Source: Azospirillum brasilense (GTDB lineage Bacteria > Pseudomonadota > Alphaproteobacteria > Azospirillales > Azospirillaceae). Taken from it: 64,000 nt of DNA. Of the stretch, positions 27,423-35,601 are shown piece after piece (position 1 is the stretch's first letter; each line of letters opens with the position of its first letter). The stretch is from assembly GCF_022023855.1 (NCBI RefSeq), contig NZ_CP059449.1, forward strand, positions 2,032,501 through 2,096,500, in the 5' to 3' direction. The notes under the pieces were generated by a model, which saw only the letters and a program-made list of their open reading frames with translations, was not told the DNA's origin and searched no databases. A program made the position numbers and the translations under genes.

Positions 27423-28352
27423 ATGGTGGTTGAGTCGGCGCGGGCGCGCCTGTGGGGCTATGGGTGCATCGTCGCCTCGGCGCTGCTGTTCGGCGTGGCC
27501 GGGACGGCGGCGAAGATGATGTTCGTCGCCTCCATGCCGCCGCTTGTGATGATCGCGGTGCGCGCCATGGTGTCCGCCGCCGTGCTGGTCCTGATCATGC
27601 TGGCGCTCGGCCGGCCGATCCGGGTGCGGCGGGCGGACCTGCCGTTCCTGGGGGAGCTGGCGGTCTGGCTGACGCTGGTCAACCTGACCTTCTTCTACGC
27701 CATCGCCCTGACCAACGTGGCGCTGGCGCTGATGCTGGAATACACCGCGCCCATGCTGATCGTGGCCGCCGGGCTGCTGCTCGGCACCCACCGGATGAAC
27801 CGGGCGGTGGCGCTGATCCTGGCGGGCAACACCGCTGGCTGCTTCCTGCTGGTCGGCGCCTACGACCCGGCCCTGTGGTCGGGCAATGCGCTGGGGGCGG
27901 CGGTCGGCATGCTCTGTGCCGTGTGCTTCGCCGCCTACAATGTTCGCTGCGCCCACGGCCACCGGCGGGGGCTGGACAGCTCGTCGATGACCTTCTGGCC
28001 CTTCTTCCTGTCGGCGCTGTTCTGGCTGCTCGCCACGCCAGCTATTGATTACGCGGCGGTCGAAGTGACCTGGGAGGCGGTGGGCTTCGTCCTGTTCATC
28101 GGCGTGTTCGGCACGGTGGCGCCCTACTGGCTCTACCTGGAAGGGCTGAAGACCATCGAGCCGTTCCCGGCGACGGTGATCGGCATGCTCGATCCCGTCT
28201 TCGCCGGGGTGACGGCCTTCCTGCTGCTGGGGGAAAGCTTCGAGCCGCCCCAGCTGGCCGGGATGGCCGTGGTCTGTGCGGTGATCGTCTTCCTGAAGCG
28301 CAACGAATCCGCCGTGCAGGCTATTCCCCGTCCCGCCGCAGAGCCTTCCTGA
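27423..28352 (+). CDS. EamA-family (DMT) transporter
   Basis: The 309-residue protein has ten membrane helices in two EamA halves, starting with LWGYGCIVASALLFGVAGTA and ending with LAGMAVVCAVIVFLKRN. DMT exporters move metabolites or amino acids out of the cell; substrate unknown. The ATG at 27423 gives the usual length; an ATG at 27339 would add 28 polar residues with no family support. The last 32 bases overlap the end of the convergent GNAT gene. Confidence 0.88.
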   Translation: MVVESARARLWGYGCIVASALLFGVAGTAAKMMFVASMPPLVMIAVRAMVSAAVLVLIMLALGRPIRVRRADLPFLGELAVWLTLVNLTFFYAIALTNVALALMLEYTAPMLIVAAGLLLGTHRMNRAVALILAGNTAGCFLLVGAYDPALWSGNALGAAVGMLCAVCFAAYNVRCAHGHRRGLDSSSMTFWPFFLSALFWLLATPAIDYAAVEVTWEAVGFVLFIGVFGTVAPYWLYLEGLKTIEPFPATVIGMLDPVFAGVTAFLLLGESFEPPQLAGMAVVCAVIVFLKRNESAVQAIPRPAAEPS

Positions 28353-28800
28353 GCCAGATCTGCGTGTGCCCCGGCGGGTAGCCCTCCAACTCCGCCCAGA
28401 CCTCGTAGCCCTGCTGGCGGTAGAAGCCCGGCGCCTGGAAATCGTAAGTGTAGAGGCGCGACCAGCGGCAGCCGCGTTCCACCGCCTCCGCCTCCGCGGC
28501 GGCGAGCAGCCGGGCGCCGAGCCCGCCGCCGCGCCGGCCCTCATGGACCCACAGATAGTCCACGTACAGCCACTCCCAGTTCGTGTAGCCGGTCAACCCG
28601 GCCATCAGCGCCCCGTCCGCGTCGCGGACGGTGATCATGATCTCGCGCAGGTCGTAGGGGGCGGTGAAGCGCTCGTTGAAGGCGCGCAGTTCGCCGTGGA
28701 TCTGCTTCACCTCGTCCGGGTCGAACCGCCCGGAGAGGGAGAGGGTCAGCCCGGCCATCATGCTGTCCTGGGTGTTGTCCCGGGCGCTGTCCTGTGTCAC
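28321..28800 (-). CDS. GNAT-family N-acetyltransferase
   Basis: A 159-residue GNAT protein. The acetyl-CoA-binding motif A is clear (LWVHEGRRGGGLGARLLAAAEAEA, residues about 88-111, with the R/Q-x-x-G-x-G/A loop), followed by the FYRQQGYEVWAELEGYPPGH region. The ending PPGHTQIWLRK resembles acetyltransferases of the small-molecule or aminoglycoside type, but the substrate is unknown. Start taken as the GTG at 28800, with AAAGGA upstream; an ATG pair at 28756-28761 would give a 146-residue form. Converges with and overlaps the EamA gene. Confidence 0.85.
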   Translation of the reverse strand: MTQDSARDNTQDSMMAGLTLSLSGRFDPDEVKQIHGELRAFNERFTAPYDLREIMITVRDADGALMAGLTGYTNWEWLYVDYLWVHEGRRGGGLGARLLAAAEAEAVERGCRWSRLYTYDFQAPGFYRQQGYEVWAELEGYPPGHTQIWLRKALRRDGE

Positions 28801-29031
28801 GCGGTCCGTCCTTTCAATTGCGGCGGGAGAAGGGCTTCCATGAGAAAAAGCCTCAATTCCTTCCCTTGAGCGCGCCCGCATGCTCCGCTACAACGCCTGA
28901 CAGATTCAATCCCCGTAAGACCCGAGAAGTCCGCCGACGATCGGCGTGTCGTGGACCCTCGGACCCGCAAGATGGCCTAATCCGCCGGGCTTCGGCCTTT
29001 TCGACAGCATCTGACCGGACAAGACAGCTTC

Positions 29032-30336
29032 ATGGACAAGATCCGCATCTGCGGCGGCAAGCCCCTTCACGGGTCGATCACGGTTGGGGGCGCCAAGAAC
29101 GCGGCGCTGCCCCTGATGACCGCGGCGCTCCTCACCGACGGGACGCTGACGCTCACCAACCTGCCGATCCTCGCGGACATCAACACGCTGTGCAACCTGC
29201 TGCTCCAGCACGGCGTCGCGATCCACATGGCCGGGGCGGGCGGGGATTGCGCCGGCCGCGTGGTGGAGTTCACCGCCCGCGACATCACCAACACCACAGC
29301 CCCCTACGACCTCGTCCGCAAGATGCGGGCGAGCGTCCTGGTGCTCGGCCCGCTGCTCGCCCGCTGCGGCGAGGCCAAGGTGTCGCTTCCCGGCGGCTGC
29401 GCCATCGGCGCGCGCCCGGTCGACCTGCACATCAAGGGCCTGGAGGCCATGGGGGCGGACATCCGCATCGAGGGCGGCTACATCGTCGCCAAGGCGCCGC
29501 CGGGCGGCCTGCGCGGTGCCGAATATGTGTTCCCAAAGGTGTCGGTGGGCGCCACCGAGAACCTGCTGATGGCCGCCACGCTGGCCCGCGGCACCACCGT
29601 GCTGGTCAACGCCGCCCGCGAGCCGGAGGTCAGCGACCTCGCCGACTGCCTCGTCAAGATGGGCGCCAAGATCACCGGCATCGGCACCGACCGGCTGACC
29701 ATCGTCGGCGTGGACCGGCTGAACGGCGCCCGCCACATGGTGGTGCCGGACCGCATCGAAACCGGCACCTACGCCATGGCGGCGGCGATGACCGGCGGCA
29801 CGCTGGACATCCTGAACACCCGTCTGGACCTGATCAAAGCGGCGGTGACCGCCCTGGTCCCGGCGGGCGTGGAGTTCACCGAGATCGAGACCAACGGCCA
29901 GACGGGCATCCGTGTGTCCCGCGCCAACGGCGAGCTGGTCGGTGTCGACGTGATGACCGAACCCTATCCCGGCTTCCCCACCGACCTTCAGGCCCAGATG
30001 ATGGCCCTGATGTGCACGGCCAGGGGTGCAGGCATGATCACCGAGACCATATTTGAGAATCGGTTCATGCACGCGCCCGAGCTGACCCGCATGGGAGCCC
30101 GCATCACGGTGCACGGTTCCTCCGCCCTCGTCCGGGGTGTGGAGCGTTTGACCGGCGCGCCCGTTATGGCGACGGATCTCCGCGCGTCGGTGTCGCTGGT
30201 CCTGGCCGGTCTTGCGGCGGAAGGGGAGACGACGGTCAACCGCGTCTATCACCTCGACCGCGGCTACGAGCGGCTGGAGGACAAGCTGGCGGCCTGCGGC
30301 GCGGACATCGAACGCATCCGGGCGGAGGACGACTGA
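29032..30336 (+). CDS. murA: UDP-N-acetylglucosamine 1-carboxyvinyltransferase
   Basis: The 434-residue enzyme performs the first committed step of peptidoglycan synthesis, adding enolpyruvate to UDP-GlcNAc. It shows the inside-out barrel motifs: [21 protein letters not shown] near residue 6-25 (catalytic Lys22), [17 protein letters not shown] near 97, and the loop [16 protein letters not shown] near 118 with the cysteine attacked by fosfomycin, so intrinsic resistance by Cys-to-Asp change is not present. The C-terminal half shows [17 protein letters not shown]. Downstream genes follow the common murA-DUF2948 order. Confidence 0.97.
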   Translation: MDKIRICGGKPLHGSITVGGAKNAALPLMTAALLTDGTLTLTNLPILADINTLCNLLLQHGVAIHMAGAGGDCAGRVVEFTARDITNTTAPYDLVRKMRASVLVLGPLLARCGEAKVSLPGGCAIGARPVDLHIKGLEAMGADIRIEGGYIVAKAPPGGLRGAEYVFPKVSVGATENLLMAATLARGTTVLVNAAREPEVSDLADCLVKMGAKITGIGTDRLTIVGVDRLNGARHMVVPDRIETGTYAMAAAMTGGTLDILNTRLDLIKAAVTALVPAGVEFTEIETNGQTGIRVSRANGELVGVDVMTEPYPGFPTDLQAQMMALMCTARGAGMITETIFENRFMHAPELTRMGARITVHGSSALVRGVERLTGAPVMATDLRASVSLVLAGLAAEGETTVNRVYHLDRGYERLEDKLAACGADIERIRAEDD

Positions 30337-30380
30337 CGGCGTCCTCCGCCCGCTCAGCCGTCCACAGCGAAGGGAAGCTC

Positions 30381-30845
30381 ATGACCGCCACGCCGATCCG
30401 CCTGCGCGCCCAGGATGCCGAGGATCTGAAAGTCGTCTCCGCCTGTCTGCAGGACGCCATCCTGCCGATCGGCGACATGTGCTTCCTGCCCGAAGAGGCG
30501 CGCTTCGTGCTGGTGGCCAACCGCTTCAAGTGGGAGACGGCGGGCAAGCGCCGCCCCGGCCCCACCGCCGACGACGACCACCTGAACCCCTTCGAGCGCG
30601 TCAATTGCGGCGTGCGGATCGAAGGGGTGAAGGCCGTGAAGCTGCGCGGCCTCGACGTGAAGGACCGCGCGCAGATCCTGGAACTGCTCTCCGTCGAGGC
30701 GGCGGAGGGTGCCCTGGTCCTGAATTTTGCCGGCGGCGCCTGCATCCGGCTGGAAAGCCCGTCCTGGACCTGCTTCGTGGAGGATCTGGGCGAGCCCTGG
30801 CCGACCGGCTGCAAGCCCTGCCATCCATTGGAAGACGAACAATAA
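30381..30845 (+). CDS. DUF2948 family protein
   Basis: The 154-residue soluble protein matches DUF2948, an alphaproteobacterial family usually next to murA and hisD: LRAQDAEDLKVVSACLQDA near residue 8, FLPEEARFVLVANRFKWE near 35, and a C-terminal FAGGACIRLESPSWTCFVEDLGEPW. Function unknown. A GAAGGGAAG ribosome binding site precedes the ATG. It sits 44 bases after murA. Confidence 0.88.
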   Translation: MTATPIRLRAQDAEDLKVVSACLQDAILPIGDMCFLPEEARFVLVANRFKWETAGKRRPGPTADDDHLNPFERVNCGVRIEGVKAVKLRGLDVKDRAQILELLSVEAAEGALVLNFAGGACIRLESPSWTCFVEDLGEPWPTGCKPCHPLEDEQ

Positions 30846-30858
30846 TCGGGAGACCGCC

Positions 30859-31278
30859 ATGAAGGCGCGGGTGAAGTGGGTTGATGGGCGGATGTTCGTC
30901 GGCGAGTCCGGCAGCGGCCACGCCGTGGTCATGGACGGCGCGCCGGAGGCGGGCGGGCGCAACCTGGGCATCCGTCCCATGGAGATGCTGCTGATCGGCA
31001 TGGGCGGCTGCACCGGCTTCGACGTGGTGATGATCCTGGAGAAGGGCCGCCAAGCCATCACCGACTGCGTGGCCGAGATCGAGGCTGAGCGCGCCGAGAC
31101 CGACCCCAAGGTCTTCACAAAGATCCACGTCCATTTCGTGGTCACCGGGCGTGGCCTGGACCCGGCGAAGGTCGAGCGCGCCATCGCCCTGTCGGCGGAG
31201 AAATACTGCTCCGCTTCGATCATGCTGGGCGCCACCGCCGCGATCACCCACGATTTCGAGATCGTCGAGGCGCCGTAA
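30859..31278 (+). CDS. OsmC-family peroxiredoxin-like protein
   Basis: The 139-residue protein has the OsmC fold with two redox positions: GGCTGFDVVMILEK near residue 50 and SAEKYCSASIMLG near 114, the two conserved cysteines that reduce organic hydroperoxides in this family. It is closest in style to the YhfA subgroup. It starts 13 bases after the DUF2948 stop, with CGGGAGA upstream, and is probably in the murA transcript. Confidence 0.9.
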   Translation: MKARVKWVDGRMFVGESGSGHAVVMDGAPEAGGRNLGIRPMEMLLIGMGGCTGFDVVMILEKGRQAITDCVAEIEAERAETDPKVFTKIHVHFVVTGRGLDPAKVERAIALSAEKYCSASIMLGATAAITHDFEIVEAP

Positions 31279-31374
31279 GCGCAACGGCGGCGGAACTGTG
31301 GTGGCGGAACCGGCGGGCTCCAGGCGGGTTTGGACAGCGTCGATGCTCGTCCCAGCCCATGGAGCCCCGCCGCC

Positions 31375-32406
31375 ATGCCCACCAGCCCCATTGCCGGTCG
31401 GACCCGGCCCGTCGTTGTCGTCACCGGAGCGTCCGCCGGCGTCGGGCGCGCGACGGCGCTTGCCTTCGCTCGGGAATGGGGTGCGGCGGTCGGGCTGATC
31501 GCCCGCTCCCGCGAGGCGCTGGAGGAGGTGGCGGCGGAGATCGGGCGAATTGGCGGCACGGCGCTGGTGCTGCCCGCCGACGTCGCCGACGCCGAGGCGG
31601 TGGAGGCCGCCGCCGACGAGGCCGAGCGCACGCTCGGTCCCATCGACGTCTGGGTCAACAACGCCATGGTGACGGTGTTCGGGCGCATCCGCGACCTGAC
31701 GCCCGAGGAGGTCCGGCGGGTGACCGAGGTGACCTACCTCGGCTCCGTCCACGGCACGCTGGCGGCGCTGCGCCGCATGCTGCCGCGCGACCGCGGCCTC
31801 ATCCTTCAGGTCGGGTCGGCGCTGGCCTACCGCTCCATCCCGCTCCAGGCCGCCTATTGCGGGGCCAAGAGCGCCATCCGCGGCTTCATCGACAGCCTGC
31901 GTTCGGAACTGATCCATGACGGCAGCCGCCTGCGGGTGACCATGGTCCATCTGCCCGCCGTCAACACGCCGCAGTTCGACTGGGCGCGCAGCCACATGCC
32001 GCGCCGGGCGAAGCCGGTCGGCGCCATCTTCGACCCGGACGACATCGGCCGCGCCATCGTCCGGGCCGCGGCGGACCCCAAGCGGGAGCACTGGCTGGGC
32101 TTCACCACCGCCGAGGCGATCCTCGGGACGCAGGCGCTGCCCGCCTACGCCGACTACCGGGTGGCCTTCACCGCCTTCGAGGGGCAGGAGACGGAGGAGA
32201 CGGAAGCGCCGGGCCGGCCCGACAACCTGTTCGAGCCGGTGTCCGGCCTGCACCGCACGCACGGGCGCTTCACCGGGCGGGAGGAGCGCCTGTCGCTGAG
32301 CACCACGGGAACCGCGGCGCGCGGCTTCGCCGTCCTCGCCGGCCTCGCGGTGGTCGGGGGAATCGGCTACGCCGCGCGCGCGGCCCTGCGGAAGGAACGC
32401 GCCTGA
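31375..32406 (+). CDS. SDR oxidoreductase with C-terminal membrane anchor
   Basis: The 343-residue protein has a classical SDR core: VVVTGASAGVGRATALAFA near residue 13-31, WVNNAMVTVFG near 92, and the active-site QVGSALAYRSIPLQAAYCGAK (Ser, Tyr, Lys) near 143-163. Past residue 250 comes an extra region and a hydrophobic helix (RGFAVLAGLAVVGGIGYAARAAL) at the very C-terminus, giving a likely tail-anchored enzyme. Substrate unknown. The ATG at 31375 is preferred; 31330 would add 15 unconserved residues. Confidence 0.88.
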   Translation: MPTSPIAGRTRPVVVVTGASAGVGRATALAFAREWGAAVGLIARSREALEEVAAEIGRIGGTALVLPADVADAEAVEAAADEAERTLGPIDVWVNNAMVTVFGRIRDLTPEEVRRVTEVTYLGSVHGTLAALRRMLPRDRGLILQVGSALAYRSIPLQAAYCGAKSAIRGFIDSLRSELIHDGSRLRVTMVHLPAVNTPQFDWARSHMPRRAKPVGAIFDPDDIGRAIVRAAADPKREHWLGFTTAEAILGTQALPAYADYRVAFTAFEGQETEETEAPGRPDNLFEPVSGLHRTHGRFTGREERLSLSTTGTAARGFAVLAGLAVVGGIGYAARAALRKERA

Positions 32407-32419
32407 TGGCGGCGGTGGG

Positions 32420-32737
32420 TCAGGGCGTGATCAGCTTCAACCCGAGGATGCCCGCCACGATCAGCGCGATGCAGCCGAGCCGCAGGATGTCGGCAGATTC
32501 CCCGTAAAGCAGGATGCCCAGGATGACGGTGCCGACCGTTCCGATGCCGGTCCACACGGCGTAGGCGGTGCCGAGCGGCAGCGACTTCAGCGCCATCCCA
32601 AGCAGGGCGAGGCTGATGACCATCGAGGCGACGGTCAGGGCGGTGGGAATGGGGCGGGTGAAGCCCTCCGTCTGCTTCAGGCCGACGGCCCAGCCGATTT
32701 CGAAGAGGCCGGCGAAGAACAGGATGACCCAGGACAT
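32420..32737 (-). CDS. sugE: SMR guanidinium exporter SugE/Gdx
   Basis: The 105-residue four-helix SMR protein has the subgroup signature [15 protein letters not shown] with the essential Glu13, followed by [20 protein letters not shown] and [26 protein letters not shown]. Gdx-type SMR proteins export guanidinium in exchange for protons. The assignment is backed by the leader, which contains both hairpins of a guanidine-II riboswitch. GGAGG lies six bases before the ATG. The gene converges on the SDR gene. Confidence 0.95.
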   Translation of the reverse strand: MSWVILFFAGLFEIGWAVGLKQTEGFTRPIPTALTVASMVISLALLGMALKSLPLGTAYAVWTGIGTVGTVILGILLYGESADILRLGCIALIVAGILGLKLITP

Positions 32738-32743
32738 GGAACA

Positions 32744-32825
32744 CCTCCGATGGATTGGAGGCAGGGTCGTCCCCGCCGAACTCCCCACGCCCGGACTGGG
32801 TGTGCCGTGGTGAGGTCGTCCTCAC
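32744..32825 (-). promoter_or_regulatory. guanidine-II (mini-ykkC) riboswitch upstream of sugE
   Basis: On the minus strand two hairpins both carry ACGA loops. The 5' hairpin is GTGAGG-ACGA-CCTCAC (32825-32810). The 3' hairpin is GGCGGGG-ACGA-CCCTGCC (32777-32760), with seven pairs, one of them G-U. They are 32 bases apart. Two ACGR-loop hairpins are the defining pattern of this class. CCTCC (32761-32757) can pair with the GGAGG Shine-Dalgarno (32748-32744), and its first two bases belong to the 3' hairpin, so guanidine-stabilised hairpins should free the start site and switch sugE on. Confidence 0.9.
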
Positions 32826-32863
32826 GGGAGGGCGACCGGGATATAGGGATGCGGGTGGCCCGG

Positions 32864-33034
32864 TCAAGCCCCGTCCCAGCGGTGGCCGCTGTCGGTCTCG
32901 CACAGCATGGCGACCTCGCGGCGGGGGCAGCGGTCGTCGAGAGGCAGGACCGTGAAGCCGGACGCGGGACGCTCGCGGTTGGCCGGCTGCGGCGGGGAGG
33001 GGGGCTGAGCGTGTGTTGCGGTGCGGCGGGTCAT
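32864..33034 (-). CDS. possible small protein
   Basis: A 56-codon frame, unrecognised, with a Pro/Arg-rich start and the ending GFTVLPLDDRCPRREVAML-CETDSGHRWDGA holding two cysteines. About nine in ten codons end in G or C, like neighbouring genes, which favours coding, but there is no good ribosome binding site and no family to support it. It sits between the riboswitch and the coiled-coil operon, in a stretch with no other gene. Confidence 0.35.
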   Translation of the reverse strand: MTRRTATHAQPPSPPQPANRERPASGFTVLPLDDRCPRREVAMLCETDSGHRWDGA

Positions 33035-33117
33035 GGCGGTCACCAGGGTGGAGGGGGTGTTGGCTCCACTCTAGCCGTGATGTTCCGCCTGCGCTGTGGC
33101 GCGCCTCACAGAGCGTG

Positions 33118-33663
33118 TCAGGCCCGCTTGCGCTCCGTCGCGTCCTTGGGCAGGAACAGGCGGCAGGTCAGGACCGGTCCGATCTCGTAGCCGTTCACAC
33201 GCGGAAAGCGCTGGGAGACGCGGTCCAGCGCCTCCTTCTGGTTGGCCGCGACGACCAGGTAGGCCCGTCCGTCGCGCCAGGAGGCGGCCATGGCGCCGCT
33301 GGTGTAGAGCGCGTCCGGGGCGCGGCGCACCGCCACTTCCCAGATGGTTCCGGGTCGGGCCTCCAGCCGGTCGAAGACGTGGAAGAGTTCCATCGGCGCC
33401 TGCTGCACCGCGTCGAGCTGCCGTTCCAGCAGTTCGGCCTGCCGCTTCGCCTCGGTCAGCGCCTCCTCCAGGCCGCCCAATTTTGCGCGGGTCGCTTCCA
33501 GCGTCTTCCGAGCCTCCTGGACGCGCTGCTCGAAGGTCTGGATGTCCTTGTCGGCGGTGACGAGTTCGCTGCGCGCCGCGCGGACACGGCGTTCGCCCAT
33601 CCGGTTCACCAGCACGCTGGCCGCCAGGAGCAGCAACGCGGCGTAGAGGATGATCGCCGTCAT
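33118..33663 (-). CDS. membrane-anchored coiled-coil protein, unknown (third gene of operon)
   Basis: The 181-residue protein has an N-terminal membrane helix (TAIILYAALLLLAASVLV), a long charged coiled coil (about residues 25-92, ADKDIQTFEQRVQEARKTLEA and on) and a C-terminal globular part (EVAVRRAPDALYTSGAMAASW, YLVVAANQKEALDRVSQRF). No known family was recognised. It overlaps the upstream gene by four bases and has the same membrane-helix-plus-coil plan, so the two probably act as partners. A cytoplasmic coil facing the operon's third, soluble member is a reasonable guess. Confidence 0.75.
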   Translation of the reverse strand: MTAIILYAALLLLAASVLVNRMGERRVRAARSELVTADKDIQTFEQRVQEARKTLEATRAKLGGLEEALTEAKRQAELLERQLDAVQQAPMELFHVFDRLEARPGTIWEVAVRRAPDALYTSGAMAASWRDGRAYLVVAANQKEALDRVSQRFPRVNGYEIGPVLTCRLFLPKDATERKRA

Positions 33664-34232
33664 GGGGAAACCGGCCGCGTGCCGTCGTTGGCCCCGTTTC
33701 CAACCGGGAGCAACGGGATCGTCTCGGGCCGCGAGGACAGGACTCCGTTGCGCGTGCTGAAGGCGCGCTGAAGCATCGCGGCCGCGGCGTCCGGGGTGTC
33801 GGCCCAGACGCGGGCGATGTTCCGGCGCTCCCAGATCACCCGCGCGAACAGCATGCGCCGGGGATCGAGGCGGGCGAAATCCGGAACGGTGCGCAACTCG
33901 CTCTCATAGCGCTGGGCGCCGCTCTGCGCGTCGCCGATCTCGTGCACCAGGGCGATCTTGGACGCCTTGACCGATGCGATCAGGCTGGCCAGGCGACCGC
34001 GTTCGGCGGTCAGGCGGTCGATGGCGTCCTGCCGGGCGGCGCCTTCGGCCTGGGCATCCTCAATCTGCTGGCCGAGGGTGGCGAGGTCGGCGGCCAGAGC
34101 ATCCAGCTTCCGCCGCGTCAAGGCCTTGCGGCTGCTGGTGGCGGTCAGGCGGGACGCCTCGTAGACGATGGAAAGGCCGAGGGCGCCGACGCACAGGACC
34201 AGCACGGCGAAGGCGAAGGTGTCCATGTTCAT
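33660..34232 (-). CDS. membrane-anchored coiled-coil protein, unknown (second gene of operon)
   Basis: The 190-residue protein has one N-terminal membrane helix (TFAFAVLVLCVGALGLSIVYEA), a coiled coil at about residues 35-100 (KLDALAADLATLGQQIEDAQ; RLTAERGRLASLIASVKASK), then a folded segment with RRMLFARVIWERRNIARVWAD and AAAAMLQRAFSTRNG. I recognise no family. The four-base overlap with the following gene, also a helix-plus-coil protein, points to a hetero-oligomer. The upstream gene ends 19 bases before. Confidence 0.75.
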   Translation of the reverse strand: MNMDTFAFAVLVLCVGALGLSIVYEASRLTATSSRKALTRRKLDALAADLATLGQQIEDAQAEGAARQDAIDRLTAERGRLASLIASVKASKIALVHEIGDAQSGAQRYESELRTVPDFARLDPRRMLFARVIWERRNIARVWADTPDAAAAMLQRAFSTRNGVLSSRPETIPLLPVGNGANDGTRPVSP

Positions 34233-34251
34233 CGCGCCACCATCCGAACCA

Positions 34252-35373
34252 TCAGCGTCCGCCCAATCCGCCGGCGGCGCCCATCACCCCGGACGGGGCA
34301 TTCCCGGACCGCCGCGCGGCCTCGAACAGGTCCCGCAAGCCGCGGTCGAACCCCCGCGCTGGACCGCCGCCGAGCGGGGACATCTCCGCGACGCCGCCAT
34401 CCGTTTCCTCCGTGTGCGCCGTCAGCCAGGCGGCGGCGGCATCGACCAGCGGCAGCGGGAGCAGCGCGCGCAACGCCGCGCCAAGCAGGGGATCGCGGCG
34501 CGTGTAAAGACCGGCCACCGCGAAGAAGGCCATCGCCTCCGGCGGGACGCTGCCGTCGGCCATCGCGCCGCGCACGCAGGCCAGCAACTCGTCGATCTCC
34601 ATGTCCGGTGCCCGCCCGCCCAGCGTCCGCCATCCGTCGGACAGGCGCAGCGCGGAGGCCAGCGTGTCCACATCCGTGCCGTCCAAGGGGCGCAGAGCGG
34701 TGACTCCACCGGGAATCGCCAGGGTACTGGCGGCGCGCATGCGATGCGTGTTGGCCTCTTCCAGAAACAGGGCGAGAGCCCCGGGGCTGGTGCGGATCGC
34801 GTCCAGGACGGTCAGCGACCGGTCACGCAAGGTTTCGGCCCAGTCCACCATCTCCGGCGAGGCGAGGACGCGGTCCAGGACGCCATCGGCCAGCCGGTTC
34901 TCCAGGCGGGTCTGCACGGTGACCGGCAGGTCGTCCATGCGCCGCGACAGCGCGGGCCACCAGCCGGCGGTGTCGATGACGCGAATGCAGCCGGGCAACG
35001 GATCCGGAATGCAGAGCAGGAGCGGATCGCGCAGCATCACCGGTTCCAGCCAACGCGCCCACAGGCGGCGCGTGTGGGCGCGGCGGCGGCTGGACAGCAG
35101 GCTGAGCAGCATGGCGCGCATGGGCGGGCTGCCCGGCCGCTCCGCGGCCCGCAACGAACCGGTTCGGTGATCGAAGCGCGACAGGAACCGGCGGAACGCC
35201 GCGTACCGGCCGGCGGATGCGCTGTCCGGGTTCGCACCGTTCAGGTCCATGCCGTACAAACTCCCAGCATCGAGGCCGCCGCCTTTGAGGCTGGCGCCTT
35301 CAAGGTTGTCGCCCTCGACACTGGCGCCCTTGAGATCGCCACCCTTGAGATCGCGGTTGAGTTCCATGTCCAT
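34252..35373 (-). CDS. unknown protein with short pentapeptide-like N-terminus (first gene of operon)
   Basis: The 373-residue soluble protein opens with about eight pentapeptide-like units (LKGGD-LKGAS-VEGDN-LEGAS-LKGGG-LDAGS-LYGMD-LNGAN, residues 8-47) and continues as a helical, Leu/Arg-rich protein (MRAMLLSLLSSRRRAHTRRL; RLENRLADGVLDRVLASPEM). The first part could form a short beta-helix stack. No enzyme motif was found. It reads divergently from the receiver/kinase gene at 35602 and leads the operon with the two coiled-coil proteins. Start taken at the ATG 35373, GAGGGAG upstream. Confidence 0.7.
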   Translation of the reverse strand: MDMELNRDLKGGDLKGASVEGDNLEGASLKGGGLDAGSLYGMDLNGANPDSASAGRYAAFRRFLSRFDHRTGSLRAAERPGSPPMRAMLLSLLSSRRRAHTRRLWARWLEPVMLRDPLLLCIPDPLPGCIRVIDTAGWWPALSRRMDDLPVTVQTRLENRLADGVLDRVLASPEMVDWAETLRDRSLTVLDAIRTSPGALALFLEEANTHRMRAASTLAIPGGVTALRPLDGTDVDTLASALRLSDGWRTLGGRAPDMEIDELLACVRGAMADGSVPPEAMAFFAVAGLYTRRDPLLGAALRALLPLPLVDAAAAWLTAHTEETDGGVAEMSPLGGGPARGFDRGLRDLFEAARRSGNAPSGVMGAAGGLGGR

Positions 35374-35601
35374 ACGTGGGCCAACTCCCTCGTTCTCGGA
35401 GAGTATAAAAGATAAAGGTAATACTTGGGTATTCATCAAAGGGCAGAATCGGCGCCAATTCGCGCTAGACGGCTCTAAAACATCACGTTTTGTGACAATT
35501 TGATACGGCTCTGGACGGGCGGGCTTAGGTCTCGTACCGCTTTGGTGCCTTTCCGGTCGGTGATGCGGAACCATCCGGGTAGGTCGTGCGTGGAGGAGGC
35601 C

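Noticed and set aside
25194..28544. 1116-codon leftward frame opposite asnB and the EamA gene
   Set aside because: Runs antisense through several proven genes; composition is that of a GC-driven shadow.
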